Shown here: positions 30,588-41,679 of the stretch, one piece after another
Layout of the letters: every line of letters starts with the position of its first letter
Numbering within the stretch: position 1 is the first letter of the stretch
NCBI GenBank assembly: GCA_020310875.1
Contig: CM035417.1
Coordinates: forward strand, 87,306,440 to 87,370,439
Length of the DNA stretch: 64,000 nt
Direction: 5' to 3'
Source of the DNA: Ceratopteris richardii
Taxonomy: Eukaryota; Streptophyta; Polypodiopsida; Polypodiales; Pteridaceae
Program-made: the position numbers and the translations under genes
Notes under the pieces: generated by a model
The model's database searches: none
Seen by the model: only the letters and a program-made list of their open reading frames with translations
What the model was told of the DNA's origin: nothing

Positions 30588-33500
30588 TCACTCCACAAAA
30601 GGAAGTAAGCCCAAAGCTCTGCGGAAAGCTTCAAACTTCTCCCTAGGCAGAGCCTTCGTGAAAAGGTCTGCAATGTTCTCCTGCGTGGGCACATATGCCA
30701 AGCTGATCTCCCCAGCAGAGAACCTCTCCCTGACATAGTGATAATGCACCTCAATGTGCTTAGTGCGAGCATGGAACACAGGGTTCCTCGCAACTGCCAA
30801 TGCGCTCTGACTGTCAGTGAAGATGGTGGTGGCAGAAGACTGGCCAACACCCAAATCAGCCATAAGGCGTCTGAGCCACACACACTCAACAGTCGCTGTG
30901 AAAGCTGCCCTATACTAAGCCTCACAACTGGAAGTGGCCACAGTAGGCTGCTTCTTGCTCAACCAAGATATACATGAGCTACCAAGCATGAAGCAAAAAC
31001 CACTGGTGGACACACGAGTGTCATAGCAACCAGCCCAATCTGAGTCAGAAAAAGCATGCAAATCTGGCAGTAGTGATCCCCCCTTGGGATAAAACAACCC
31101 AAGTAGCCGAGTACCACTCAAGTAGCGAAAGATGCGCTTAACCGCTTTCCAATGCGTGACTCCTGGGCAATGCATAAACCTGCTCATCTGTGAGACAACA
31201 AACTGAATATCTGGCCGAGTAATGCATAAGTAAATCAAGCATCCAACAGCCTGCTGATAGAGAAGAGCATCAAATGCATCTCTAGCATCATGAAGACTCA
31301 ATCGTAAACCTATCTCCATAGGAGTGGCAATAGGCTTACAGTCTTCAAGGCCAAAACGCTGCAATAATGTGTCAATATATTTCGTTTGACACAAAGCCAT
31401 TCCACCATCAACATGCATAAACTGAATGCCCAAATAGTGATGCAAATTCCCCAAATCAGACATCTCAAATGAGGCATGCAAATCAGCCTTAAAATCAGCA
31501 ATATGTGTCTCAATAGGACCAGTGAGCAGCATGTCATCAACATAGACAACAATGATCAGAAGCACATCATTAGCACGCTTAACATATAAGGTGCTTTCAA
31601 TTGGACTATTCTCAAAACCATGTGCAATCAGATAGGCATGTATCTTCTCATACCAAGCACGTGGTGCTTGCTTTAAACCATATAATGCCTTCTTTAACTT
31701 GCAAACCTGGTTTTCATGCCCTTTCTGCACAAAGCCACGGGGCTGAAAAACATACACTTCTTCATGCAAGTCACCATTCAGAAATTCTGTTTTAATGTCC
31801 AACTGATGTACATTCCAACCATGATGGGCTGCAAGTGCACAAATGCTGCGAATAGTAGTCATACGGCATGTAGGTGCAAAGGTCTCATCAAAATCAATGC
31901 CTCTTTCCTGTGCATAACCCTTTGCAACAAGCCTAGCCTTATACCTGTCAATTGTACCATCAGGTTTACGCTTCAGCTTGTATACCCACTTAGTGCCAAT
32001 GGCCTTCTTGCCAGGAGGCAAGTCACATAAAGAACATGTACCATTCTTCATTATAGCATCATATTCAGATTGCATAGCAGCCATCCAATTCTCTGAATTT
32101 TGTGCTTCATCAAAAGAAACCGGCTCATTCTCATCACAGAGACTAGATGCAGCCATAGCATAGCAATCTGATGCAAAGGAGGCATTATGAGAGCCTGAAC
32201 GAGTACGATATGACAAAGGTGCATCTAATTTGCTGTCACGCAAAGTCTGCACCAGCCATTTTGGCATAGTTTTTGCCTGCTCAATATCAGCTCTCTCATC
32301 AACAAGTGCATCATGTAAATCTGCATCAGAAATGGAATGATCTGCATCATCATATGAAACCTGCAAAGGTTGAGAAGTTGCCTCATTAGGACCAGCACTA
32401 GCCTGTCCACCTGTAAAAAGAGGCATCAAAGTATCATACATGTCTTTGGAGCTAACACATGTCTCCTTAGTACATGAAAGCAATGGCTGAATAGCATCTT
32501 CCACAAAGAAAACATCAAGGATAACCAGAATGCGTTTAGTCTGTGGATGATACAGACGATAGCCTTTACTTTCAGAACTGTACCCAACAAAAATACATTT
32601 TACTGCCTTATCATCCAATTTTTTGCGATGTTGTTCAGGCACTAATGCATATGCCAAACAACCAAAAACACGCAGATGAGCAACAGATGGCTTGCGGTCA
32701 TGCCAAGCCTCATATGGAGTGATAGACTACAACGCTTTAGTGGGACACCTGTTCAGTACATATGTTGCACACATGACAGCCTCAAGCCAGAAACTATGTG
32801 GTAAAGCCTGACTTTTGACCATGCACCTCGCCATCTCCATGAGTGACCTGTTCTTTCGTTCAGCAACTCCATTCTGTTGAGGTGTATACGACATTGTACA
32901 CTGGTGTTTTATCCCACATTCAGCCAGAAATGCATTAAAATCTGAAGACATATATTCCCCCCCTCGATCAGAACGGAGGATGCCTATTTTACATGCTGAC
33001 AGATTTTCAGCCAAAACCAAAAACTGTTTGAAGCACATGAACACTTCGGACTTTGCTTTGAGTGGATATACCCATGCATGCCTGGAAAAATCATCAATGA
33101 AAGTCATGAAGTAAAGGTAATTTCCAAAAGAGGGTGTCTGCATAGGACCACAGACATCACTATGTACAAGCTGCAATTTCTGCGTAGCCCGAACTGAACC
33201 ATCTTTTGGAAAGGAAGAACGCTGCATTTTGCCCAAAATACAGCCTTCACAAACATGTTTTCCAAGTGCCTCAAGTTTGGGCAAAGAGGACACCATTTTA
33301 GATTTCTGCAGGCGTAACAAACTAGCAAAATTCAGATGACCAAATCGTGCATGCCAAAGCTTTGCATCTGACATAGCCTGAGAATCATGAACTGCACATG
33401 CCGAATCATTCACAGATCTTTCATAGTCTATGAGCTTATACAGCCCACGACATAAAATGCCAGAAGCAATAATCACATCGCCATTTGAGAGATCATGGAC

Positions 33501-34853
33501 TGTACACCTTTCATCAACAAATTTCACAACCAAGCCAATCTTGGCTAATGCAGACACTGATAACAGGTTCTTTTTGATCCCTGACACAAATAAAGCATCT
33601 GACAAAGTGAAAGAACTACCATCAGCAGTAGTCAAAATGATCTTACCAACTCCCATAACAGGATAAGAGGAGTTATTGGCGCATGTGACAGTATTCCCTG
33701 TAGGGGCAGGCTCGAGTGAAGAGAAGAAACTGCGCTGCAAGGTAATATGTTTGGTCGCCCCAATGTCAAAGTACCAAACATCTGAGTCTATTGCAGACAT
33801 GCACTGATCATGAGAAGATGGGTCAAAACTGCAGACAATAGTAAATGCCCATTCTTCTTCCTGCACAAGATTTGCAGACTCTGTTTTCGGTGTAGAGGCC
33901 TCTGCAACAACCATTCCAGCCTCTTTCTTCTTTGCCTCTTTAGCAGCCAGTTTTGGGCAGTTCTTTATAATATGATCATTTCCTTTACAGTACTTGCAGA
34001 ACAATTTCTGCTTTTCTGATTTCTTTTCATCTTTATCCTGGTTCTTCGATTGTGCAGCATTTGCAGATTTCTGCTTACTAGTAGAAGAGCTCCATTTTCC
34101 TTTGCCCTTCTGACTAGCCAGGAAAGCTTGATCTGTAACACGCATAATGGACCTGTTCTGCCTGGACTGATCTTCCTGCAACAGAACAGAGACTAATTCC
34201 TCAAATGACAAGGCATTCGGATTGCCTTTCATCATCAACCGAAGAGTAGAGGCAAAACTCTGATATGAATCAGGAAGACCATTCAGAACGGTCTGCACAA
34301 GTGAGCTATCTGGTATAACCTCATCAGCAGAAATCAATTGTTCCTTCAGGTCTTTGATCTTTGTAAGAAAACTGTCCATAGAATCACCTTCATTCATGTG
34401 CTCACTCTCCAACTGTTTTCGGAGGTAAGCAACACGAGCCTCATTCCTAGCCTGGTACAAAGTGGTAAGTGTATCCCAAGCATCCTTTGCTTTTCTGCAA
34501 GAGCAAATGTGAGGAATAATGGCACGTTTGACAGACAAGGCTATCAATGCATGTGCCTGGGCATCTCTGCCATCCCAACGAATCTGCTCTGCAGTAGGTG
34601 CAACAGAAACAGCAGCACGAACAGGAATCTGTGGAATATCATCTTCGACACCATCTTCATAAGCTCCAACACCTGTATTTGCAGTACCTGTTGTTACAGG
34701 TGTAACAGGACGTCTTTCAACACCCTGCACAATGTTCCACAATCCTTTTGCAACCAGTACATGTCGCATCATATAAGCCCATAATGGGTAGTTGGTACCA
34801 TCCAACTTATCCTCAACAGCCAACATACGGAATACATCACTGCTTTCAGCCAT
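30588..34853 (-). pseudogene. Copia C1 gag-pol with two nonsense codons
   Basis: One reading frame from ATG 34853 (MAESSDVFRMLAVEDKLDG) to the stop at 30588. It is broken only by TAG at 32727-32729 (after CPTKAL; C2 has Gln there) and TAG at 30915-30917 (Glu codon in the EAEYR motif of RNase H). Domains in order: UBN2-type gag, zinc knuckle CKYCKGNDHIIKNC (about 33957-33998), protease, pre-integrase (WHARFGHL, CEGCILGKM), integrase core with the DRGGEYMS and PQQNGVAERKN blocks, RT (QLDIKTEFLNG, YVDDMLL) and RNase H ending NIADLFTKALPREKFEAF. The protease triad reads DIG at 33759-33767 where C2 and B have DSG, which should impair cleavage. So at least three lesions have built up. Confidence 0.93.
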
Positions 34854-35191
34854 GGCCGGTGACTAAAATACCTTGATGCAAAAAATTGACTGTATCTCAA
34901 AAAGTTGAACAGAACTGCCTAGACGAGTTCTGCTAGACCTGTAGCAGACTTCGAGACGCTTAAACTGGCGAACAGAAACTGGTATATACCTTTGGCACAA
35001 AAGGACGAAATAGCCTACACAAGCGCTGCGATAGTGCGTTCGGAGGCCGAAACGAGCTCAGATCGCGATTTCGGCACCACAAAGCAAAGCGGTTTCGATC
35101 TCGTAAACACCCTGACTATGCTCACCAAATTTTGTGCGAATCTGAGACTGCAAACGGAGGAGTGTCGATGGCGCCCTAGAAGAAGCGACGA
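34854..35191 (-). other. leader of Copia C1
   Basis: Untranslated leader between the primer site and gag; GC-richer than its surroundings. No structure was identified. C2 keeps only the last 24 or so bases of it. Confidence 0.75.
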
Positions 35192-35206
35192 CCTGCTCTG
35201 ATACCA
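35192..35206 (-). other. primer binding site of Copia C1
   Basis: The minus strand reads TGGTATCAGAGCAGG, 2 bp inside the LTR; tRNA-Met type. Confidence 0.92.
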
Positions 35207-35208
35207 AT

Positions 35209-35438
35209 TGTTGGAGATAGAAGTCTGCGGAAGCACGCGAACAGCACAAGGAAGAAGAAGAAGCTTGTAGCACAACACACAAGACTGAATGTATTACTAG
35301 AGAATGTACAAAGATAAGTAGCCCATTAGGGCAATCGGCGTATATACAAGCCGGGGGAAAAAAACCTCCTAAAGAGGGAAAAAAGTGCCCCGACGGTCCT
35401 AGAGTGTTCACACACATCACTACCTAAATATATCAACA
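35209..35438 (-). repeat. 5' LTR of Copia C1
   Basis: 230 bp, partner of 30284-30513. Confidence 0.94.
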
Positions 35439-35741
35439 AGGCGGAGTAGGAATCACAACACGAACAAGAATTTGAAGATCATGATCTTCAACACCATCTC
35501 TGTCACCTTCAATACTTGTATTTGCAGGTGTAGTAGGACATTTTTCAACACCCTATACAATATTCCACAAGTGTTTTGCTACCAATATATGATGCATCAT
35601 ATATGCCCACAATGGGTGATTAGTACCATCCAACTTATCCTCGACAACCAACACATGGAATCACAATGTTCCAGTCACTCACTATGACTGAAGGGGTTTG
35701 ACAATGGCCTAGATGAAGTTGCAACCTACTCCGATACCAAT
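35439..35741 (-). pseudogene. Copia C3 gag 5' part and leader
   Basis: The minus strand matches the N-terminal gag of C1 (LDGTNHPLWAYMMHH-like, VEDKLDG start region) with many changes. A short leader and a decayed primer site (about 35729-35740, GATACCAA on the plus strand) follow. It continues the C3 piece ending at 30283. Confidence 0.8.
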
Positions 35742-35970
35742 TCTTGGAGTTCGAGGTCTGTGGAAGCACATGAACATCACAAGGAAGAAGAAAAAGCTTA
35801 GAGCCAAATGCAATAGTGAAGGAATCACCATGTGAATGTACAAAGATAAGTTACCTATTATGGTTATAGGCATATATACAAGCCGAGGGAAAAAGCATCC
35901 TAAAGAAGGAAAAAAGTGCCATGATGGTCCTATGTGTCTTCACACACATCACCATTGAAATATATCAACA
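35742..35970 (-). repeat. 5' LTR of Copia C3
   Basis: 229 bp, clearly related to the C1 LTR (ATATATCAACA end at 35970, TCTTGGAG at 35742) but much more diverged than the C1 pair, so C3 is older. The right side abuts the Copia J RT. Confidence 0.88.
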
Positions 35971-36860
35971 TGATTTAGGAATTTTAAGTTACTTCTTTGG
36001 GATTGAAGTACTATACAAAGAAGAAGGTATATTCTTGATGCAAAGGAAATACATTCTAGATCTCTTGAAGAAGTTTGGCTTGTGTGATTGCAGACCATTT
36101 CAAATCCATTAGAAGGATGTGACCATTTATAGGTCAATTCTTGATTTGCTTTTCTATGATGCTCTGACAAGACCAGATATTGTAAATGTAGTTGGAGTGT
36201 TATGCCAGTTTTTACAGGCATCGAGAGTACCTCATCTTGTTGCAGCCAAAAGGGTACTTAGGTACCTCAAGGGATCAAATGAAGGGATCTATTATCCATT
36301 TTATGATGGATTACATGTACAATCATATTGTGATTTTGTTTGGATAGGTTCCAAAAATGATGGGAGGACCATGCTAGGGAAAAAGACCATCTCATGGATG
36401 TCAAAACAATAATCAACATTGGCTCTCATCTCAAACAAAGCTGAGTATAGACACTTAGAACAAGTCTCATTTGAGCTTATGTGGCTCAAGAAATTATTTT
36501 TTGATCTTGATTTGTAGGTCAAGCAAGTACCTATTTTTTGTGACAACATTAGTGGATATGTTATCATGCTAGTCAGAAAGACCATCTCATGGCTGTCAAA
36601 AGAACAACTAACAATTTCTACCACCTTGAATGAAGCTGGGTATAGAGACTTAGCACAAGTCTCATATGAGATTATGTGGCTCAAGAAATTGTTTGTTGAT
36701 CTTGATTTGCAAGTTAAGAAAGTACCTAATTTTTGTGGCAACATAAGTAGCATATGCTTGGCTCAAAATCTGGTTTATGCAAGGTTCAAGCATATAGAAG
36801 TTCATTACCACTTTATTAGAAAAAAGATCATGTCAAAGGATGTAAAGGTGGATCATGTTA
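35971..36860 (+). pseudogene. Copia J, RT and RNase H half of a split element
   Basis: Plus-strand Copia coding from late RT (DLGILSYFFGIEV, FLMQRKYILDLL, FGLCDCRPF) into RNase H (SYCDFVWIGSKNDGR, HIEVHYHFIRKKIMSKDVKVDHV). It contains several in-frame stops. A segment of RNase H is tandemly duplicated. The reading ends exactly at the target duplication TGTTA (36856-36860) of Gypsy H, and its missing end is K at 48976-49090, now on the other strand. Confidence 0.88.
36378..36745 (+). repeat. tandem duplication of about 194 bp in Copia J RNase H
   Basis: The coding block from KKTISWMSKQ to CDNISG (36378-36552) recurs as RKTISWLSKEQ to CGNISS (36572-36745). The copies are clearly diverged in DNA, so the duplication is older than the Gypsy H insertion or the copies decayed fast. 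Confidence 0.75.
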
Positions 36861-37744
36861 TGTGTACCTAAGAAACAACTTAGGGACTTGTGGAGAAAGA
36901 GACTATACCTCAATCCCCCTCAAGTGCATATAGTGGGGATTCACGCTTTAATTATCAATCCGATGAGTATCAAAACCTAGACGAGTGTATGAGGACATGC
37001 ATTCAAATGACAATCAATGCAAACGTGCTTCTCAAAGAGTGGAAACAAGGCAAAGACTAATCCAAACAAGCTTCAACTATCAATCATGGTGTCACGATAC
37101 TTGGAACAGCAGCCAACAGTAAATTGAGCTTTTCTCTCAGCTCCGAACTCCGAATATAGCAAATAGCATATGCGTTTTGAAGCTCTCGAGAAGACGCATG
37201 CGGTAATTTCACTCAATTATGACGCTTCTACTTCAAGTTATGAGTAAAATACTGATTCATGGGAATGACCTTCCTACACTTTAGCACTTCCTACACTTCG
37301 CACACACCTTAACCACAACAAACAGACACTTTCATGGATAGACAACACTTCCTAACACTCTTTTCAAGCAACACACATGCATACAAGCTCACAAAAAAGA
37401 TGATACAGAGAGGAGAAGACACAAATTCGAAATTCTGTGCTTTTCATTATCACAATGGCAAAAAGTGCTTACAAAGAGTCACAAATTGACTTATATACAT
37501 GTGCCCTAAAAATGGTTCTTTCACACAATAGACCGGCACTTTATTCACTAAAAAGCTAATTTCCTACTAATTTACATGGGTAAGCTTCTAATCCTTTGTG
37601 GGGATGCATCTAGAGGACTCCTCTAGTGCATTTACAATGGAAATTATGTTACACGAATGGTTATAATACAAAAATTGGGTGTCCAAATCGGAAAAATTTT
37701 GGGGCCCTTCTTTTTCTGCCTTGTGTTCTATTTGCTCTGCAACA
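36861..37744 (-). repeat. 3' LTR of Gypsy H
   Basis: On the minus strand it runs TGTTGCAGAGC (37744) to GGTACACA (36861), 884 bp. Its partner at 49091-49979 is on the opposite strand, so the pair forms an inverted repeat. Divergence by eye is about 5%. Confidence 0.9.
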
Positions 37745-37761
37745 CTCTTCCCCTCTTTGTC
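37745..37761 (-). other. polypurine tract of Gypsy H
   Basis: The minus strand reads AGACAAAGAGGGGAAGAG up to the LTR, which confirms that this is the 3' end of a minus-strand element. Confidence 0.75.
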
Positions 37762-38261
37762 TCTGTTGTCCCTTGACAGGCTTTACTTCTTGTCTTCAGC
37801 TTGTTTAAGAGGTCTGAATACACGCACCCAGTGGTCGAAGAAGCGGTAAGGACTGTCAGAGAATTTGTTATTTTATCCGATGTAAGTCCTTTGCTTCTGT
37901 TTTCCCCTTGATATCCCGTACATCACAAATTTGGGTTGCTGTATTCAGTTGGGTTGCCACTCACGCCACCAGTGACCCCTTTCTAGCTTTTGGTCCTCTG
38001 ATTTGTCCTAGTTGCACACATCTGACCCTGTTGTATTGCTTTGAGCCTGTTCACTTTCTTTTCATCGCACGTTGTCAGCGGGAGGATTATTATCTACCAA
38101 GTATTGTCTTGCACTTCTTCATGGATACTTTCCTGGCCCTGGTTCCTCCTTTCCACCTACATGCTTTTCCTTGCTGTGTGCCCCTACAGGGCTCTGTGTA
38201 GAGATGGGTGTTGCACCCCTGCGGGGCTTCCTGCAGAGATGTGTCTTCAAATATTATCTTT
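37762..38261 (-). other. 3' untranslated stretch of Gypsy H
   Basis: No coding signal on the element strand is visible between the last ORF and the polypurine tract. Frames on the plus strand (37908-38410) look random and cysteine-rich, without similarity I recognise. Confidence 0.45.
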
Positions 38262-40125
38262 TTAGTGAAGGTTCTTTCTTTGTCTTCTCCTTTTCTTCTT
38301 TTTGCTTGATTCTCCCTCAACACTGCCCCCCTCCTGAACTCTATCGTCCCCGACAGGATTTGGAAGTCGACGGGGGTATGTTCTATAAACTTTTTGCTTT
38401 GTTTCATTAAGCAGGTTGGCTTCACGTATCATTAGCTGCTTCCACTGTTCTGCTTTCACACCGTCATGTGGTGGTTGTCTATGATCGGCGAAGAAGCTTA
38501 GCTCATATGCCACTAATCTGGCATTCAAGTTGGATGACATCTTTAAAAAGATTTCTGAATCAATCTCCAAAAACCCTATGAAAAACGCTTCTTCGAACGT
38601 TTGCATATAGGTACTCGGCAAAAACATCAACCTAGAATAATATGCCATTATTGTTGGTCGGCTAGGCATAACAAACAAGTCAAAAACAAGAATATCTATT
38701 CCGTGATTAATGCCAATGAAGTTTAAAAACGTATATGCTGCATGCTTGAACACCTTCAAAATTGTAAGGATCATGTTGAGTATTTTATTCGTCATCTTGA
38801 TAGTTAAATCGGGTACGATTGCATAATTCTGCAGCCAAAATTCAATGGTTTTGATCATGTAATCCTTTATTAGGTTCTGCTCCGGTTGTCACATCTTTCC
38901 CTTTTGCCACGTGTAATGTAGTATCATGGGGCTGCCTAATATGAAGTTGGATCCTTGGCTCAACCTCCGTGTGGTCAATCTTGCCTTGAGGTGTATCATC
39001 AGGCACTTCAATCACTATTGGCTCTTTGTTTTGTTGTAGGCTTGAGTCCTGGTCCACTGGAGTTTGTATTTCCTCTTTGATAGGTTGTTTTGCATTTTTA
39101 TTAGTTATTGGAGCTTCCTTGATACTGATCTTGGATGTCTCATTCAATTGAATTAAATGTTCTTGGTCGGGTGGTACTTCCTGGTGCTGTGCTTGTTCTT
39201 GTTGATTGTCAGGTGTGACTTCAACCTAATTGATTTCTGTCCAGTCCTCATGGTGTGTTTCTGTTCTTATGTTAGTATCCAGGGTGTCTTTCTCGTGACT
39301 AGATTCTACATCAGAGCTCGAATCTTCTAACCCTAATTCTTTGTATCTGGCCACTTGTTCAGGGGTCTGTTATTTATTTTTCTGTCTCCTTTCAATAAGT
39401 AGGGTCAAGGCCGAACTACCATTTAGAAACTTTTTTTGACCCCACTTCTTCTTTGCTTCAAATAGACAGTCTTGAACATATGGAGTCATATTTACTTGAT
39501 TTCCGACTTGCCTCATAGCATGTGAGAGCAATTGCACCACGATCTTTTGAGGTGCTGTATATCTATGCATGCTTGGAAAACAAAAGTGCTAGTGCACTAA
39601 GCGAACAACATCTTCAATATCCGTTCTATTGATTTCCAGAAAGATTTTCTTTTTCGGATCATGACATTCATCTTTAACATTTGTGATTCCCTCTTGATTC
39701 CACCCGAAAGCTCTATTAATTAGCTCATGAGTGAATTGAATCGTTTTCCATGTACCCACTTTATCCAGTACTCGTGCCTCTGGGACTGACATCTTATTCG
39801 ATGCAGGCTGAAGTGTATTCATCACTTGCGTACATCTCTGGAAATCTGGTAGATGAATAGGTAGTCTGAGGAATGCATCCATTCTTACTTGCGTCCAGAC
39901 ATCCATCATGCACGGTAATCCTTGTATGATGGTCTTAAAGTCTTGTGACATGATAGGGAAGTAGTGATCCCTGTCCATAATCTTGATGGTTGCCATGAAA
40001 ATGAGTTCCGATACTGGTTGGTCATCCAAAAACCAATGGCCTCTTGCTTTTGTTATTGATTCCAATGGAAGAAGTTGGACCTCTTCCTCTTGCGTAGCTT
40101 CAGAATCAGTAGATGCCATCTGCAC
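38262..40125 (-). pseudogene. unrecognised ORF downstream of Gypsy H integrase
   Basis: Minus-strand coding of about 620 codons. It runs from ATG 40125 or just inside it (MQMASTDSEATQ) in one frame through stops at 39589, 39370 and about 39222, then shifts frame near 38850 and ends at 38262. The N-terminal third is hydrophilic with a Trp/Phe-rich middle (RGHWFLDDQPVSE, RAFGWNQEG). A Gln/Glu/Pro-rich linker follows (about 39330-38870), then a part with hydrophobic runs (TFLNFIGINHGIDILVFDL), and a very basic C terminus (KKKKRRRQRK). I know no family that matches. Its position after integrase is where Athila-type elements carry an env-like gene, but I see no clear signal peptide or membrane anchor. 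The codon-like conservation of one frame across stops suggests a real former gene. Confidence 0.6.
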
Positions 40126-40868
40126 TCAATATAGAGTAAGAATTAATGGCAAGATAGTATCAAAAATCCTCCTTCATTTGTCTTTCATAAGATTGGAAAT
40201 GCTCCGCATGAATGGTGTCGTCCCTTCCCCGTGGGTGTGAGAAAGGTAATACCTAGGATTTTCCTACTTTTAGATATTTTTATGTTTTTGTCTGAAAGAA
40301 AAGTAGAAAAGTTAGTTCATAGCCGAAGCGGTTATTAATTTTTTTAGTAATTTTCTTTAGATTACGTACAAGTGCTCTCCTATTTCCCAAGAGGAAAATG
40401 TGCTTCACTATCTTGAAATAGAAGAATAACATGCCGAATGCTTGCATACTTTGGATTCTGGTAACTCCATATGTGTGCAACTGGAATCACTTGGTTGATG
40501 CATACAACTAGTCTTGCTTTTCGACATCCAAATCTACTTCACATTGTTGGGGCAGATTGTATTGCTAACATTCCTGACGAATATGGTGCTTCTCATGTTG
40601 TACGTCTGCTTTATCTATTTTTTGAACCTTGGAATGGTTTTTGAAGCACATGTAGACTCCTTCTCTATCTTGTAACAGTTTAGCGTCTGTCGTTTTGCCT
40701 TTAGATCGTACTGATTCTCCTTGTGCCTTGACTCTTCCTTCCTGATGCTTGTCTTTTGAGCACATGACTTTGGAATCCATATTTGTGTTCGGTCCCACTG
40801 GGTGGCTATCACCTTCTTCGGAATCCATACTTTAGCAATTCTTTGTGGAACCAAATATCCAGAGCGAT
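40126..40868 (-). other. degenerate stretch between the two extra Gypsy H genes
   Basis: Overlapping broken frames (for example 40947-40565) continue the basic, Gln/Lys-rich reading after the retropepsin region without a recognisable domain. No RNA gene is seen. Confidence 0.35.
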
Positions 40869-41640
40869 TTACATACTGGTTCTGTGGGTTCTTCTGATGT
40901 AGTTCTTTTGTTGAAGATATGCAGCCATTTGGTCCTTCCTTATCCAAGCTTGTCGAGTGTCAAGAATGGGGTATATTCTAATAGGTGCGGACTTGTGATT
41001 ACCCGGAGAACTAGTCTCTCTTTTGCGTGGTTCTTCGCTAAGGTTGTTTTTAGATAGAATGATACTCTTGTGACTTGCTAGGTTAGAAGATGGTGTGTCA
41101 GCAAAATTCAGTTTATTCTCACATGAAGTACTCGATGAAGGGGTTTCCATAGTGCTAGTGAACATGCATTCATCACTATGTTCATTTGGGTGAGTTTTCG
41201 TTTCTATACTTGCGGCTTTGATTGGTCGTTCGTCTAGCATGCTGAATACTTCACGATGTCCTATCTTGGCCGAGATGTATCCTAAGGCCATTTGAATAGT
41301 TACTTCATATTTGTATATCCAGTCTTGACCTAACACAAGCTCTTCCAATAAGTCTTGATTGTGACATACTAAGAGTTTTTGTTCCATTGTGTTGTTTCCA
41401 AGGTGTAGAGGTAAGATAATCTCTCCTATACACTTGGTGATCTTTCCTCCTATTCCAATGAGCTGTGCCTGTGATGGACGTAATTCCTCTTTGAGTGTTT
41501 GTGACAATGAATACTTGATGCAGCTTATAGCGGCTCCTATGTCAATGAGAGCATCCACTAAGTGGTACTTCGTTTTTCCGGCTCCCAAATTCAAATATGG
41601 TTGTGTCCTTTGTTAACCTAGGTTTTCAGTGGCTCTAAAA
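40869..41640 (-). pseudogene. second retropepsin-like region after Gypsy H integrase
   Basis: The minus strand reads HLVDALIDIGAAISCI, the layout of a retroviral-type aspartic protease active site, with DIG in place of D-T/S-G (one ATA for ACA change). An IGIGGKITKCIGEI strand follows, then LVLGQDWI, the second-half hallmark. It is unlike the DSG protease of Gypsy H itself (near 45940). The part after the protease fold (from about 41300) is Ser/Asn-rich and not recognised. It could be a piece of another Ty3/Gypsy or pararetrovirus-like element, or an accessory gene of H. The frame is open to 40869 and begins right after a stop near 41630, so the true start is unknown. Confidence 0.6.
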
Positions 41641-41679
41641 TTAGCCATTGGGATGAGTTCCTCTCCTAGGCAATATCTC

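Larger units (their letters stand above)
30284..35438 (-). mobile_element. Copia C1, full-length element with two stops
   Basis: A 5155-bp element with 230-bp LTRs (30284-30513, 35209-35438) and a perfect 5-bp duplication AGGCG (30279-30283, 35439-35443). The LTRs differ at about 6 of 230 positions (about 2.6%). It lies inside gag of its own relative C3, in the same orientation. Gag-pol stays in one frame over 1421 codons with two nonsense codons. Confidence 0.95.

Noticed and set aside
38301-38345. A second polypurine tract and LTR start (minus strand GGAGGGGGGCAG then TGTTGAGG) as the end of Gypsy H
   Set aside because: The true 3' end is fixed by the matching LTR pair at 37744 and its own polypurine tract; this tract lies inside the coding frame (RVQEGGSVEGE). 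A central polypurine role is possible but unsupported.
37908-38410. Plus-strand ORFs with hydrophobic, cysteine-rich translations
   Set aside because: They are overlapping frames in three phases with no similarity, opposite to Gypsy H; typical of chance frames in pyrimidine-rich sequence.
40565-41594. Calling the second retropepsin an endogenous pararetrovirus
   Set aside because: No movement protein, coat protein or RT of that family follows it; a protease pattern alone cannot decide.
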